Below are positions 11,629 to 22,156 of a stretch of DNA of 64,000 nt, one piece after another. The DNA is from Buxus sempervirens (taxonomy: Eukaryota; Streptophyta; Magnoliopsida; Buxales; Buxaceae): NCBI GenBank assembly GCA_947561395.2, contig OX387188.1, positions 7,610,150-7,674,149 of the forward strand. Direction: 5' to 3'. Below the pieces are notes generated by a model. That model worked only from the letters and a program-made list of their open reading frames with translations. It was not told the DNA's origin and made no database searches. How positions within the stretch are numbered: the first letter of the stretch is position 1; every line of letters starts with the position of its first letter. Both the position numbers and the translations under genes were made by a program.

Positions 11629-12239
11629 AAAGTACTTGTTAGAACATGGCAAGGCGTCGACAGTTTTTGTGCCATCCTTTTATGCATGACAATGAATAGG
11701 AATAACTTTATTGTGTTAATTTTTTATTTTTTTAAACTTCAGCATGTATCCCAATCCGTTCCAAAAATAAATAAATATTTGTGTGCAAGGGATAAAGAAT
11801 TTATTAATATTTCTATGTTGGGTAGGAAGTGATGCTAAGATCTCATAGCTGCCAAGAACATACTATTAGAGAGTGTATTTTTTGGGTATCTATATTATTA
11901 GAGAGTGTGTTATTACAAAGCTAGAAGAAAGATTTTTGGCATCACACCTTCTATTGTCCAGGTACAGAGATGGGGAAAAAGTGAAAAAAAAGGGCTCAAT
12001 TTGATTTATCCACTAATTGGAAATTGAATTCAGGATTTTATTAACTTTCTTGCTAACCAAATTTTAGGCTATCAAATTCTGGAATATCAAACGTATCATA
12101 CAAAAAGAGACCTGTTACAGTATTGAGATTAATTGATCTTTTAACTGTCGCAAAGGTTAAAGTTAATTGGACTAATAATAACCGGATATACATATTTAAA
12201 AAATTAGAAAAAAAGAGCTTATACAGTCCTCTATTGCAT
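11629..12239. other. AT-rich spacer
   Basis: No coding feature is visible. A short duplicated phrase (TTATTAGAGAGTGT) occurs near 11866 and 11897. The last 60 bases before the minisatellite (about 12180-12239) are partly repeated in inverted form just after the second array (13612-13650: CTTTTTTAAATAT), so the inverted structure extends slightly beyond the arrays. Confidence 0.5.
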
Positions 12240-13072
12240 TGTTACAAGTCCTGTCATCTCTTGTTACAAGTCCTCTCAACCCCTGTTACAAGTCCTCACA
12301 AGCCCAGTTACAAGTCCTGTCAAGCCCTGTTACAAGTTCTCTCAACCCCAGTTACAAGTCCTCACAAGCCCAATTACAAGTCCTCTTAGCCCTGTTACAA
12401 GTCCTCTCAACCCCAGTTATAAGTCTTCTCAAGCCCGGTTACAAGTCCTCACAACCCCAGTTACAAGTCTTGTCAAGCCCTGTTACAAGTCCTCTCAAGC
12501 CCAGTTACAAGTCCTCACAAGCCCTGTTACAAGTCCTCAAGAGCCTAGTTACAAGTCCTGTCAAGCCCTGTTACAAGTCCTCTCAACCCCAGTTACAAGT
12601 CCTCTCAAGCCCGGTTACAAGTCCTCACAACCCCAGTTACAAGTCCTGTCAAGCCCTGTTACAAGTCCTCTCAAGCCCAGTTACAAGTCCTCACAAGCCC
12701 TGTTACAAGTCCTCAAAAGCCCAGTTACAAGTCCTGTCAAGCCCTGTTACAAGTCCTCACAACCCCAGTTACAAGTCCTCTCAAGCCCAGTTACAAGTCC
12801 TCACAACCCCTGTTACAAGTCCTCACAACCCCAGTTACAAGTCTTCACAACCCCTGTTACAAGTCCTCACAACCCTAGTTACAAGTCCTCACAAGCCAAG
12901 TTACAAGTCATCGCAACCCCTGTTACAAGTCCTCACAACCCCGGTTACAAGTCCTCACAACCCCAGTTACAAGTCCTGTCAAGCCCTGTTACAAGTCCTC
13001 TCAACCCCAGTTACAAGTCCTCACAAGCCCAGTTACAAGTCCTCACAACCCCTGTTACAAGTCCTCTCAACC
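12240..13072 (-). repeat. 22-bp minisatellite, array A
   Basis: About 38 units of 22 bp, written on the minus strand as GGACTTGTAA plus a 12-bp tail (such as CTGGGGTTGTGA or CAGGGCTTGACA). On the plus strand the core is TTACAAGTCC. Because 22 is not a multiple of three, all three frames cycle through the same 22-residue pattern and stay open, which produces a spurious 279-residue frame. Tail variants (GGGGTT, GGGCTT; GTGA, GAGA, GACA) are mixed along the array. Confidence 0.95.
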
Positions 13073-13197
13073 CCTTGACGCTCGAGCGAACGCAAATCGG
13101 CCCCAAACCGCCACTCTTGGGTTTTCTGAGATTGTAGTCTTAAGCCTTAACGCTCGAGCGACCCGAAATCGGCCCAAAACCGCCACTCTCGGTTTGT
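13073..13197. repeat. Spacer between inverted arrays, itself a direct repeat
   Basis: A segment of about 53 bp is present twice, at 13073-13126 and 13145-13197. Both copies run CCTT(G/A)ACGCTCGAGCGA, then AAATCGGCCC, then AACCGCCACTCT. The palindromic CGCTCGAGCG core also occurs in several LTRs in this window. Confidence 0.85.
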
Positions 13198-13611
13198 GAG
13201 GACTTGTAACTGGGGTTGTGAGGACTTGTAACAGGGGTTGTGAGGACTTGTAACTGGGGTTGAGAGGACTTGTAATTGGGGTTGTGAGGACTTGTAACCG
13301 GGCTTGTGAGGACTTGTAACTAGGGTTGAGAGGACTTGTAACAGGGGTTGTGAGGACTTGTAACTGGGGTTGAGAGGATTGTAACAGGGGTTGTGAGGAC
13401 TTGTAACTGGGGTTGTGAGGACTTGTAACCGGGCTTGTGAGGACTTGTAACAGGGGTTGTGAGGACTTGTAACTGGGGTTGAGATGACTTGTAACTGGGG
13501 TTGAGAGGACTTGTAATAGGGCTTGAGAGGACTTGTAACAGGGGTTGAGAGGACTTGTAACTGGACTTGTAATTGGGCTTGTGAGGACTTGTAACTGGGC
13601 TTGAAAGGACT
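13194..13611 (+). repeat. 22-bp minisatellite, array B (inverted to A)
   Basis: About 19 units of the same 22-bp repeat as array A, now with GGACTTGTAA on the plus strand. Together the two arrays form a large head-to-head palindrome with a 120-bp spacer. Some units are damaged (GAGAGGATTGTAA near 13373; GGACTTATATT at the outer edge). Foldback-type transposons have arms of this design. Confidence 0.95.
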
Positions 13612-13846
13612 TATATTAAACTTTTTTAAATATAACATATTGGAGGCACCCTGAACTCGCCCCACTAATGATCCTTTGGAGTTTAGGACCGGGTTTGGTA
13701 TAGCCTAAATAATTATTCGGCTTTTTAAATAGATTTTAAAAATATCAGTAATTTTTAGTTACTTAAAAACTCTTCACTTTTTTCTTAATTATTTTAATAG
13801 AGTATCAAGAGCCTTTGAGATTTTGAAGGTGGCTCCAATCCACGAA

Positions 13847-13999
13847 TATTGGCTCAATAAACCGGAGTCGGCTTGGTGATGTTAGCTGGGGCTGAAGAGG
13901 AGAGAAAGCGCCTGGGACGCGTGTCGTCCCAGGCGCTTCCCAAGAGGAATCCAAACAGGTTTTCCTCGTAGAGGAAAACGGCTGTCGAAGAGCACCCCT
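13847..13999 (-). repeat. Right arm of the 5-kb inverted repeat
   Basis: Reverse-complement partner of 8709-8884 (see that entry). It has a single unit where the left arm has the 27-bp duplication, and it contains a strong hairpin at 13906-13938. Confidence 0.6.
13906..13938. repeat. Perfect 13-bp hairpin in the right arm
   Basis: Arms AAGCGCCTGGGAC (13906-13918) and GTCCCAGGCGCTT (13926-13938) are exactly complementary around a 7-base loop. The left arm has only the first half (AGCGCCTGG...GACACGCGTTCC), so the stem is specific to this copy. Confidence 0.85.
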
Positions 14000-14637
14000 T
14001 TTGTTGCAGAGAAGAGTCGGTGGACGTTTGACATGGTGGTATTGGACGGAACACGTGGCGCATGAAAAGGCTCACTTGAAATTCTCCACGTGCTCAGTCA
14101 GCCTTGTGGAGGTCAAAATTTTCTGCATAAGAAACTTCAGACATAAGCTTCCGCTGCGTCGGCAAACAAATCGGAAATAAAGTTAATACAAAAAGAAAAA
14201 AAATGAAATGGAAAAAAAAAGTCATACCTGCTGCAGAGAGCCAGTTCTTAACAGAGGAAGGTCAGTGAATAACGCCTCGAGTGAGAGAGGTCCGGTCGGA
14301 GTTCAGTCAGATCGGGCATGGCTCTAAAAGAACATCCACCCACGGAAGACAAAAAGAGAGCCAGATCGACGGTCTTCGTCAGTGAGGGCAAAACCGATCC
14401 ACGAGAGAGATAAGAGAGAACAGGAAAAAGGGCACAGGAAAAGTGAAGTAAAAAATGATAAGAACAGGGCCGGTCGCTGATTGGTGGGAAAGGGGGAAAA
14501 TATATATATATATATAATTAAAAAAAAACGAAACAGGCCGCGTCTAATGAAAAACACGTCAGGGAGAGAGAAGATGGTCCGGGTCAATGACTATAGGGGA
14601 AGGAAAAAGAAAAATAAAAAAGAGAGAAAAAAAAAAC
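14000..14637. other. Unassigned flank
   Basis: No family recognised. There is a short (TA)n run at about 14500-14515 and purine-rich sequence at 14590-14637. It may be the outer part of the composite element or its host DNA. Confidence 0.3.
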
Positions 14638-14655
14638 ACCACTAAGACCAATGTT

Positions 14656-14889
14656 TTTTTTTTTTTTTTTTGGAACTCAGGGTATCCGGGCCCGCTTACG
14701 CTCAACCGACTAATCCCTGAGGGCCCATGCAAGACCCTACAACCCACATGGTCCAGTTAAGTCTAAAGCCCATAGACCTTATGTAGGTAGCCCCAAAGGA
14801 TTGGTAACACCTAAGAGGTTTTGAACTTGAGACCTTGGAGGGAGCAAACCCCCAAGCCCCAAGCCTTGACCACTAAGCCCCAAGCCTTG
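14656..14889 (-). mobile_element. tRNA-derived SINE with 18-bp TSD
   Basis: On the minus strand the element starts with a tRNA-like head (box A-like TAGTGGTCAAGG, box B-like GGTCTCAAGTTCAAAACC), has a body of about 150 bp, and ends in a poly(A) tail, seen as a T run at 14653-14671. The same 18 bp, ACCACTAAGACCAATGTT, flanks both ends (14638-14655 and 14890-14907), which marks LINE-driven retroposition. Part of the head is duplicated: the 21-bp unit beginning CCCCAAGCCTTGACC occurs twice in a row. The flanking repeat overlaps in sequence with the head (CTTAGTGGT), so the exact 5' border could be a few bases off. Confidence 0.85.
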
Positions 14890-14907
14890 ACCACTAAGAC
14901 CAATGTT

Positions 14908-15366
14908 GCCAAAGGAAAAAAGGTCAAAAATTTGTTGGGTCAGCCCATTATTCTATAAATTCAGCTGCCTTGTAATGATTCCGGAGTTTTTTTGCTTAAA
15001 ATATTACCAATTTCCTTTACATGTGGCTGCCTTGTAACGATTCCGAAATTTTTTTTGGTTAAAATATTACCGTTTTGGAATGGTTTCCCCAAAAAAGTCA
15101 TCATTTGCACGAATAGTTGCCGATTTCCTTTAAATGCGGCTGCTGCGAAAGCGAGGTTCGGGAAGGGTGGTTCGAGCACACCAAAGCATTCGAACCTGTT
15201 CCGAGCCTCCAAGGCAACCCGGGGGTGACACGTCAAGCGCCACCCCCCTTTCGCTTAATAGATAGATTTTTTTGGAAGAAGCATATATATGTTCTTCTAG
15301 TTCAACATACTTTGTCATATTTTGAGAAGAAGTAGATACATTTGCTCACGTTAGTTATAACAAAAC
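14908..15366. repeat. Short tandem copies and unassigned sequence
   Basis: The phrase CTGCCTTGTAA(T/C)GATTCCG...AAAATATTACC occurs twice, at about 14968-15010 and 15027-15072. Its tail (ATTTCCTTTA, GCGGCTG) occurs once more near 15122-15143. The rest, including a GC-rich stretch at 15160-15245, is unassigned. Confidence 0.5.
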
Positions 15367-17205
15367 TGTGAAATCTCAAATTTTCAACAAATAAATAAAA
15401 AGAATTAAATATGAATATTTAAAGAGTTAATGATTTTATTTGACATAATTTGGGGAGATCAAATCTAGAAATTTTGGAAGAAAGACAATGGTTAAATATG
15501 ATTCTAATGAAAAGGGTATGTTAGCCTTTTCCCAATTAGCCATATATATATATATTAAATAATTATTGGATTAGAAAAATTAAATTAGACCTGAGTTGGT
15601 TTTGATTTAAGTGTAAATAGTAAGATTTATGGCCTAATAAGTGAGAAAATGGCATAATGGTAATTGTACTTAATTTGGGGCCTTAAATTAGGAAGTAAGC
15701 AAGGTTATGGGTGTTTTGGTAATATTTAAAAATAGGAAATGAAAATAGAACGAAAACTAATTGAATAAGGTAGTTGCATACATGATCGGATTAGGATTCT
15801 GCATTAGAGATGTGGGAGAGTTAGATTGGGAAGTTGCTAAAAGAGAGAGAAATAGGGAGAAGCAAGGTTTCCAATTGAACTAGGATTCTATTCTAAATTG
15901 GATTGGGCATGTAGTTTAAAAAGTGGATGTTTGATAATTTGGGGTTTTTGGTTTTTGCATCTCAGAGTTGGAGAGAGAGAGGAAGGGTGATTGGTTTGTG
16001 AGGAAGAAGAACAAGAAGGGAATCAAAGAGATCAAGGATTATCGAAGGCTTAGGATTTCTACCAAAAGGCAAGTAGTAACCCTTTAAAAGTAAAATTGCA
16101 TTGTTTTCTCAGTGTAATCAATATACAAAAGGTTTTGATCTTTGTTATTGATGGTTTTTAAATCTAGTTTGTAAAAAGTTGAAGTTATTGTGATCTAGAA
16201 AATGTTTGACTGATAAGAACTAGTGTACATGTTATTATTTGAGGTTTTTGAGTAATTTTGAAAGTCGATATCATGATCTTTATGTCTTATTAAAATTGGA
16301 TGGTATAATTAATTAATGTTTAAACATGTTTTAGAATTGAATTGAAGGATTAAATTGATGAGAATTTGATTAGGAATCGAAATACAACAAAAATCATAAA
16401 AACCTAGAATTTCGTAAGTTGGCCTTGGCGCTTGACCTCGTTTGAGTGCTAGGTCAAGTGCAAAGACAAAAATTAGGGTAGCTCGACCATGCTCAAGCGC
16501 AATATCAAGCGCCTGTTAGTGAAATCCAAAACCCAAGAGTTGTTTTTAGGTGCCCGACCCTTGCTAAAGTGCTAACTTGAGCACATAACCATAACTCGAG
16601 CGTAACATAATGCGCTGAGTTCAAAATAGAAGAAATGTTTGGAACACCCGACCTCGCTCAACCCACGCTCGAGCGTCAAAGACCCAGAATTTTATATTTT
16701 AAGAATTTGACCAAGAATTCAATTATAAAATGATTTTATATGATTCTAACTCACCGTTCAACAATATTAGGGTGTTTTTAGGTTGTTTACACTGGCCAAT
16801 TAATTATAGGAATTTTAGAGAATAATTTGGGTACGTTTTGGTGAAAAAGGAGATTTTGGTTCGTTGAAGGATTTGGGAGGATGAATAGATATTGATTTTG
16901 TTTTACTCATTTTAGGGTAGTGTATTCTGGATAGGTGTTAGTCTCCATGTATCTCTTGTGCATGGATTTCTCTTTTTGATATATTTTGGTATGAATTTGG
17001 TTTACCTATGCATCTTATATTGTCGTTTTGGTGCTTATATGTGTGTTGGATATTTTTCTTTAGGTTTCCTATATATTTTGGATGATTAGAACATAATGAG
17101 ATTGCTGAATTGGTATTTGATATAGTATTAATATGATTTTGGATTCTGGCTTGATTGTGAAATTCTTCCTAGTATTGGATAATGTTTATGGTTGGGAGTG
17201 TAGGA
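15367..17205 (+). mobile_element. LTR of the TGTAA superfamily, truncated (K1)
   Basis: Starts TGTGAAATCTCAAATTTTCA, a close relative of the TGTAAAATCCCGAATTTTCAC start at 57266. About 700 bp in it has the shared leader phrase GGCAAGTAGTAACCCTT (near 16068; compare 58158). At 16430-16670 it has the usual cluster of CTCGAGCG-type palindromes. The right end is missing: sequence changes near 17205 into a B-type LTR fragment. No TSD found. Confidence 0.6.
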
Positions 17206-17379
17206 AGGGAAATTTTTTTTAAATTAAAAAAATGCCACATGGCAGAATCTCATAAAAATATGTGGACCTCACTTAGAGATAAAATTCTTCAAATAAAATA
17301 AATAAACTCTCTCTCTACAAAAATGCTACATAAATTACTTGTGGGCCACATTGAATAATTATTTGTTTTGATAATTCTC

Positions 17380-17909
17380 AAAATTAGTTAAAAAGGTCGC
17401 CCAACATGACCGCTTGAGTGCCCATGTTGAGCGCCAGTTTATTTTCTAATCAACACTTTAGCACCGAGATCGCCCTACCACTTAAGCGCATGGTTCGAGC
17501 GATCAACACAAAACTATGATTTTATGAATTTTGAGTAAATCTACATTATAGAATGATTTTAAAAGAATTCAACCTACGTACCAATAAGAGTTAGGTGTTT
17601 AAAAATTGTTTTCAATGACCGTTCAATTAAAAATAGTTTAATAAAGATTTTGGGTATGTTCTACTAAAATATATCTTATATTAGTTAAAAAGGATTTTTG
17701 GTTCCTAAAGTATGTTTTTAAAGTGTTTTGAGTAGTGAAAATTGTTAGGAAGCCTTTGTACCAAATTTGGGTATGTGGAGTTATTTGTTGGATATTGAAC
17801 AAGCTTTCAAAACCCTATATGCCACTAGGCACTACTTCTAATATGCATTGATATTGAGTGAGTAATACTTATTGGTGTCTAGTGGGCATAGCTGCATATA
17901 GATCCATAG
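17380..17909 (+). mobile_element. Fragment of a B-type LTR (K2)
   Basis: From GGTCGCCCAACATGACCGC (17393) onward this follows the B LTR at 45230-45790 closely. It includes the conserved module GTGGGCATAGC...GATCCATAG at 17882-17909. It is cut at 17910 by sequence resembling the end of an H/C-type LTR on the minus strand. Confidence 0.65.
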
Positions 17910-18870
17910 TGTGCACATGGTCGTACGGAAGCGCATGCAAATGTATACCTCTTAAAAATGGAAAATCGGAGTCGCCACCGCCTGATGGGATGCAGGCGGA
18001 CACCTGGGTGCCTAATTAAAAAGTTCTCTTACCCTTTTCCAAATTAAAAATCTCTCCAAGATCAATCAAAAAACTCTCCTCTTCGCAACAAGATTCCCTC
18101 AACTTTTATTTTATTTTATTATTATTATTATTTTTTAAACAAGCACCCATCACATGTGTCACGTCGTAAGCATGCCATGCGGTGCCATATGGTGCACTCT
18201 GGCCATGCCCTATTTCACTAAAATAGTGACACATGCATTCCAATTCCTCAAAACTGTATGCCCCGACTCACGACGAGGTTGTGCCATGTGGAGGACCACG
18301 TAGGCGCCATTTGGCTACTTACAGAAGGTAACATATGTCCAATTTAAAGGATTTTAAGAAAACCTCCCTTGAATTTATGATAATTGCATAAAAGTCCTTT
18401 TTTTAAAATTTGCTTTAATTTGTTCATTTTAAGGTCCTTTTGAGCACACTTCCTTGCAAGCTTTCTCATATTGGAGTTTGTTCAACCTGAAATTAAGACT
18501 TTTAAAGATCCACAGTGCCAGAATTACCATTTTACCCCCAACTTATCTATTTTCTCAATTCCTTGCTCTTTTAAGGATTTGTGCCACTTTCAATTTTTTA
18601 ACTCGTGCAAAATTAGGGTGCTTACGTATATCTTTAAGCAAATTGCTTAATTAGGTGGACTTATGCTTGAAATGTATAATTCATTTTATTGGGGACCTGC
18701 AAAGATGTAGTCATCTTATCAATAGTTATAAATTATAACATAAACTCCAAAATCAAAATAATAATTGTTTAGTTTGATTTTCTTTCTAAACAACCAAACA
18801 ATAGAAAGTGATTACTTAAAAACTTTCTTCTTTGTTTTCTTTAGCAAACCAAACAACATAAAATACCTTC
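17910..18870. other. H/C-type LTR end (minus) and unassigned DNA
   Basis: The first 90-100 bases, read on the minus strand, match the end of the C/H LTR family: TTAGGCACCCAGGTGTCCGC, CATCAGGCGGTGGCGACTCC, then GCATGC and the terminal TGCACA. The other end of that LTR is not present. From about 18020 to 18870 I see only AT-rich intergenic sequence. Confidence 0.5.
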
Positions 18871-19429
18871 TGTTAGCACCTGATTTTTGCACCCCCAAAA
18901 TAAAGAAAAATGAAAAGTCAAACTAAAAGTCAAGCCCTGAAGGGGTCAAAAAATTGACTTTTTGATTCAAGTAAATTTGGCCATCAAACTTCATCTCATT
19001 GAAAAGAGCATTTCGACACGATTCCAACGCAACTGAATTTGCTGGAATCGGAGTCTAGATGAAAAAGATATGAGCTGGTCAAACTTTTGGGGAGCAAAAA
19101 GTTGACTTTTTTGCTCGACCCCAATTCAGCTGCCAAACTTGACCCCAGTAGACAGGTGGTTCCGAGCCGGTTCCAACGACACTAAGTTTGCTGAAATCGG
19201 ACACCGGATGAAGAAGTTATGAGTTGAAGTTTCAGAAAAAACTGCTCATGTGGCAAAAAGGCAGCAAAAATGGACTAAACCAATAAAATAAATAAGATAA
19301 AGGTGTTTAATAATATTTTAATAAAGAGAATCTCTCTTTTTAATAAAATAATCGGAAAAATCGAATAAAAATCTTGCAAAAAACCAAATTGAATAAAGGT
19401 TTGAAATCCAAACATTTAAAAAACGTGCT

Positions 19430-19650
19430 GGACCGTATTTCAATTACGGGCAGGGCATGCCCGTATTTGAAATATGGGCAAGATTCTGGAAGAAGACACG
19501 CGTCGCTGTACGGCGGGACACGCGTCCCGTACGGCCGATTCGCGAGATTTGCAAATGTGCATTTTTCGCCCGTATTTGAATTATGGGCAAGGCACGCCCG
19601 TACTTTAAGTACGGGCAAGGCACGCCCGTACTTCAAATACGGGCACGCCC
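19430..19650. repeat. Upstream palindrome block in LTR H
   Basis: Repeated short palindromes of the form CCCGTA(T/C)TT...AA(A/T)TA(C/T)GGGC, for example GCCCGTACTT/AAGTACGGGC around 19598-19618 and related units near 19430-19480, 19569-19590 and 19624-19645. GC-rich CGCGTC/GACGCG-type half-sites lie between them. The block ends about 10 bp before the TATA box. Confidence 0.85.
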
Positions 19651-19658
19651 CTTTTTGC

Positions 19659-19668
19659 CTATAAATAG
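19659..19668 (+). promoter_or_regulatory. TATA box of LTR H
   Basis: CTATAAATAG, a consensus plant TATA box, lies directly after the palindrome block and inside a long LTR. It probably marks the U3/R side of the LTR promoter. Confidence 0.65.
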
Positions 19669-20457
19669 AGAGACCACCCCCCTCATTTGAACAAGCCACT
19701 CCCTTTGGCCTCCACCCCCTCTCTTCCTTGTTGTTACCACGTCCAACCTCTGTCCAAGTGCTACCACCCCAATCCCAAAACACCAGAATACCCAAAATAC
19801 CCCTGAAATGCTGCCAAACCTTCTCCCTTTCACCCTGCAAGTATAAATACCCCATTGAACCCCTACCAAAACCTCATTTGGAAGCTCACTAGGACGCGGA
19901 AGCGCTGCCAAATTCTCTGGAAAATCACAACAAATCAAGAAGGTATTTGTATGGTAAAAAGCTCTTTCAGTATTTCATTTTATGTCAATACAAATCCTTC
20001 TTTCATTCTTTTAGTTTCTTTATATTATACTAACCTATTCATTGAAGCTTTGTATGGTCAAGGGATGTCTCATGCATCCCTACATAGGGAGGAAGGAGAA
20101 TAAGTCCATAAAAGGGCAAGAGATATGCTAATTGAAAGGATTAAATTTCCTAAACATAATGTGTAATTTTGAAAAGGATTTGCTCTCTTTGAACAATCCA
20201 ATGTATCACTACCCAATTCCCCTACTTCCTTCCTGTTAAACATCACATAGTATGCTGAAAAAAGATGGGAGCAAGAGAAGAAGAATGAGGATTTCTAGCT
20301 CATTATCAAATACTTTAAAAGAAGGGTGTTTGGAGCAAATAGGGCAAATGCATTGCTACAGAAAAGGATGAACACTCCAACAGATGTTGCAGAAAGCTCC
20401 CAAGAGGCCACGGAATGGATCCCAGGCGGAATCAGCGGCCAAAATGCAAAATTAGTT

Positions 20458-20572
20458 GCGCCCGTAAACTCAAAGCGGTTTGGACATGCCCGTATTTGCT
20501 TCACGGGCGAGCCAAACCGGATTTCATTCACGGGCAAAGGCAGCCCGTATAACAAATACGGGCCAGTGTAAT
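20458..20572. repeat. Downstream palindrome block in LTR H
   Basis: The same CCCGTA/TACGGG half-sites used upstream return here (GCCCGTAAACTC, TGCCCGTATTTGCTTCACGG, TTCACGGGCAAAGG, GCCCGTATAACAAATACGGG). The second block lies about 0.8 kb after the TATA box. Confidence 0.8.
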
Positions 20573-21739
20573 TATAACTTAAAAAACTTAATTTTTGGCC
20601 CGGTTGGACTTGATCCGACTTGAACCGGCCTGAACCAACCCTTTAGACTTCTTGGGCTATTTTAAGCCCATTTATGGACTGTGGACCTAAATGGGCCCAC
20701 CAAGGCACCCTGAGCCCACTTAAAGGGCCCACCTTTGACTAGCCTATACCAGGCCTGTTTTCAATAAACAGGCCCATGCCCCTTGACTCTGGCTAATGGG
20801 CCAAATCCAAGCCCATCAAGCCCAAATAAAAAATGTAAATAAATAAAATTTAAATAACCAAAAAGGGTTACCCAATAACCCTACTGGGCCCTAGGCCCAA
20901 CCATGGCAGCCCACGGGGTCTTCCAACGGGACCCGGGTCCGACCCATTTCACTTAGACAAATAAAAAAGATAAAATCAAAATATAAAGGACCCACACTTT
21001 CAAAGGGTCCCACCAGACCAGATAAAGCAGCATGCTGGCCTATGAAGGGTGAATTTGACTCAAAAACCAGGGAGACCCGAAGGACCCGTCAAACCGACGG
21101 GGCGGGCCGGGGTGTCTTAAGGCTTCCCCGGACGTAACCGAGGACTTAGCTAGAACTTTGAAAAGCCGCAGACCAGACTTAGACTCAGATAGGACAACAC
21201 CGTGTTTGCCTGCACCTCTCAGGCAGTGGTGACTCCGAATGTCCCGAGGTACGCACTGAAAGTGCGCCCGGTGTGCGATCTAGGATCCAGGATTTTTAGG
21301 TGCGCACACCTTCTTTTCATTCCTTTTCTCTTCGCTTCTTTTCTTTTTGGGCCCGATTGGTTCGCAAAATTGGGTTCTCAATTCCAATTCTTTTGATTGG
21401 TTAAATATTTGGAATTTGAATTGGAACCCAATTCCGCAGAATTAGCTTATAGGCTATTTTTAAAGTTACCTAATTCCCTGCCAAATCGAGAAGAATCGGG
21501 GATTGTGATAGAGAATTAAAAGCTTGATACAATCCTATCTCGTTCTCCTCTTCTTCACAAGTCAGCAAGTGTTGTAAAGAGTGGTACGTATCTTCTCCCT
21601 TCTTCTCTCCCATCTCTCTATTCTGTTTCCTCTCTCCCCTTCTTCTATATCTCTCTTTCTCCTCCGTTTCCTCTCTCCCCTTCTCTCTCTATCTCTTCCA
21701 TTTTCTCTCTCCCCTTCTTCTATTTCTCTCTATCTTTTG

Positions 21740-21741
<2 letters not shown>

Positions 21742-21796
<55 letters not shown>
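21742..21796. repeat. (CT)n microsatellite
   Basis: An uninterrupted CT run of about 55 bp inside a longer pyrimidine-rich tract (21590-21835). The frames read through it are artefacts. Confidence 0.95.
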
Positions 21797-21798
<2 letters not shown>

Positions 21799-22156
21799 GT
21801 TTCCTCTCTTCCCTGCTCTCTATCTCTCTTCTGTCGTTTGTAGATCGGTTTGAAACAAGAGAAAGTCCAAAGCTTATTACCAAATCACCACCAAAGTGAC
21901 TAAGCTATTTCACGAATTCAGCAGAAAAAAAAACTCTACAGAACAGGGTTCACTTGTACTCCCACATTCTAGGAACAGATTCAAGACCAGTCCTACTTTG
22001 TCAAAATTTCTTGCCAGAAGAACAACATTCTTCGAATTGGTCTACTGCTGACACAAACAGAAACAAAGAAATCAATGTTGTCAAGGATAATCCATCATAC
22101 CAGCATATTATTGTGGCTTTCATCTGTGAGTGGAGAAATCTAAGGCCCATTGAAAA

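Larger units (their letters stand above)
18871..21308 (+). mobile_element. Solo LTR 'H', 2,438 bp, TSD CCTTC
   Basis: Begins TGTTAGCACCTGATTTTTGC and ends GGTGCGCACA. The flanking 5 bp are CCTTC on both sides (18866-18870 and 21309-21313). It matches LTR C (46634-56575) through the first 350 bp (AGCACCTNATTTTTGCACCC, AGTTTGCTGGAATC, GGATGAAGAAG) and again near its end (GTGTTTGCCTGCACC, CAGTGGNGACTCC). Between these, two palindrome blocks differ completely from C. A TATA box (CTATAAATAG) lies at 19659-19668 just after the first block. There is no internal retrotransposon sequence, so this is a solo LTR. Confidence 0.93.

Noticed and set aside
12239..13078. A 279-residue open frame with a regular 22-residue repeat
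   Set aside because: It is the translation of the 22-bp minisatellite, which stays open in every frame by repetition. There is no start context, promoter or conservation.
12240..13611. CRISPR-like array
   Set aside because: Units are contiguous at 22 bp with no unique spacers, in plant DNA. It is a minisatellite.
19340..19938. Overlapping frames of 96-171 residues on both strands
   Set aside because: They run through the palindrome block of LTR H. The palindromes give similar codons on both strands, and there is no protein family match that I recognise.
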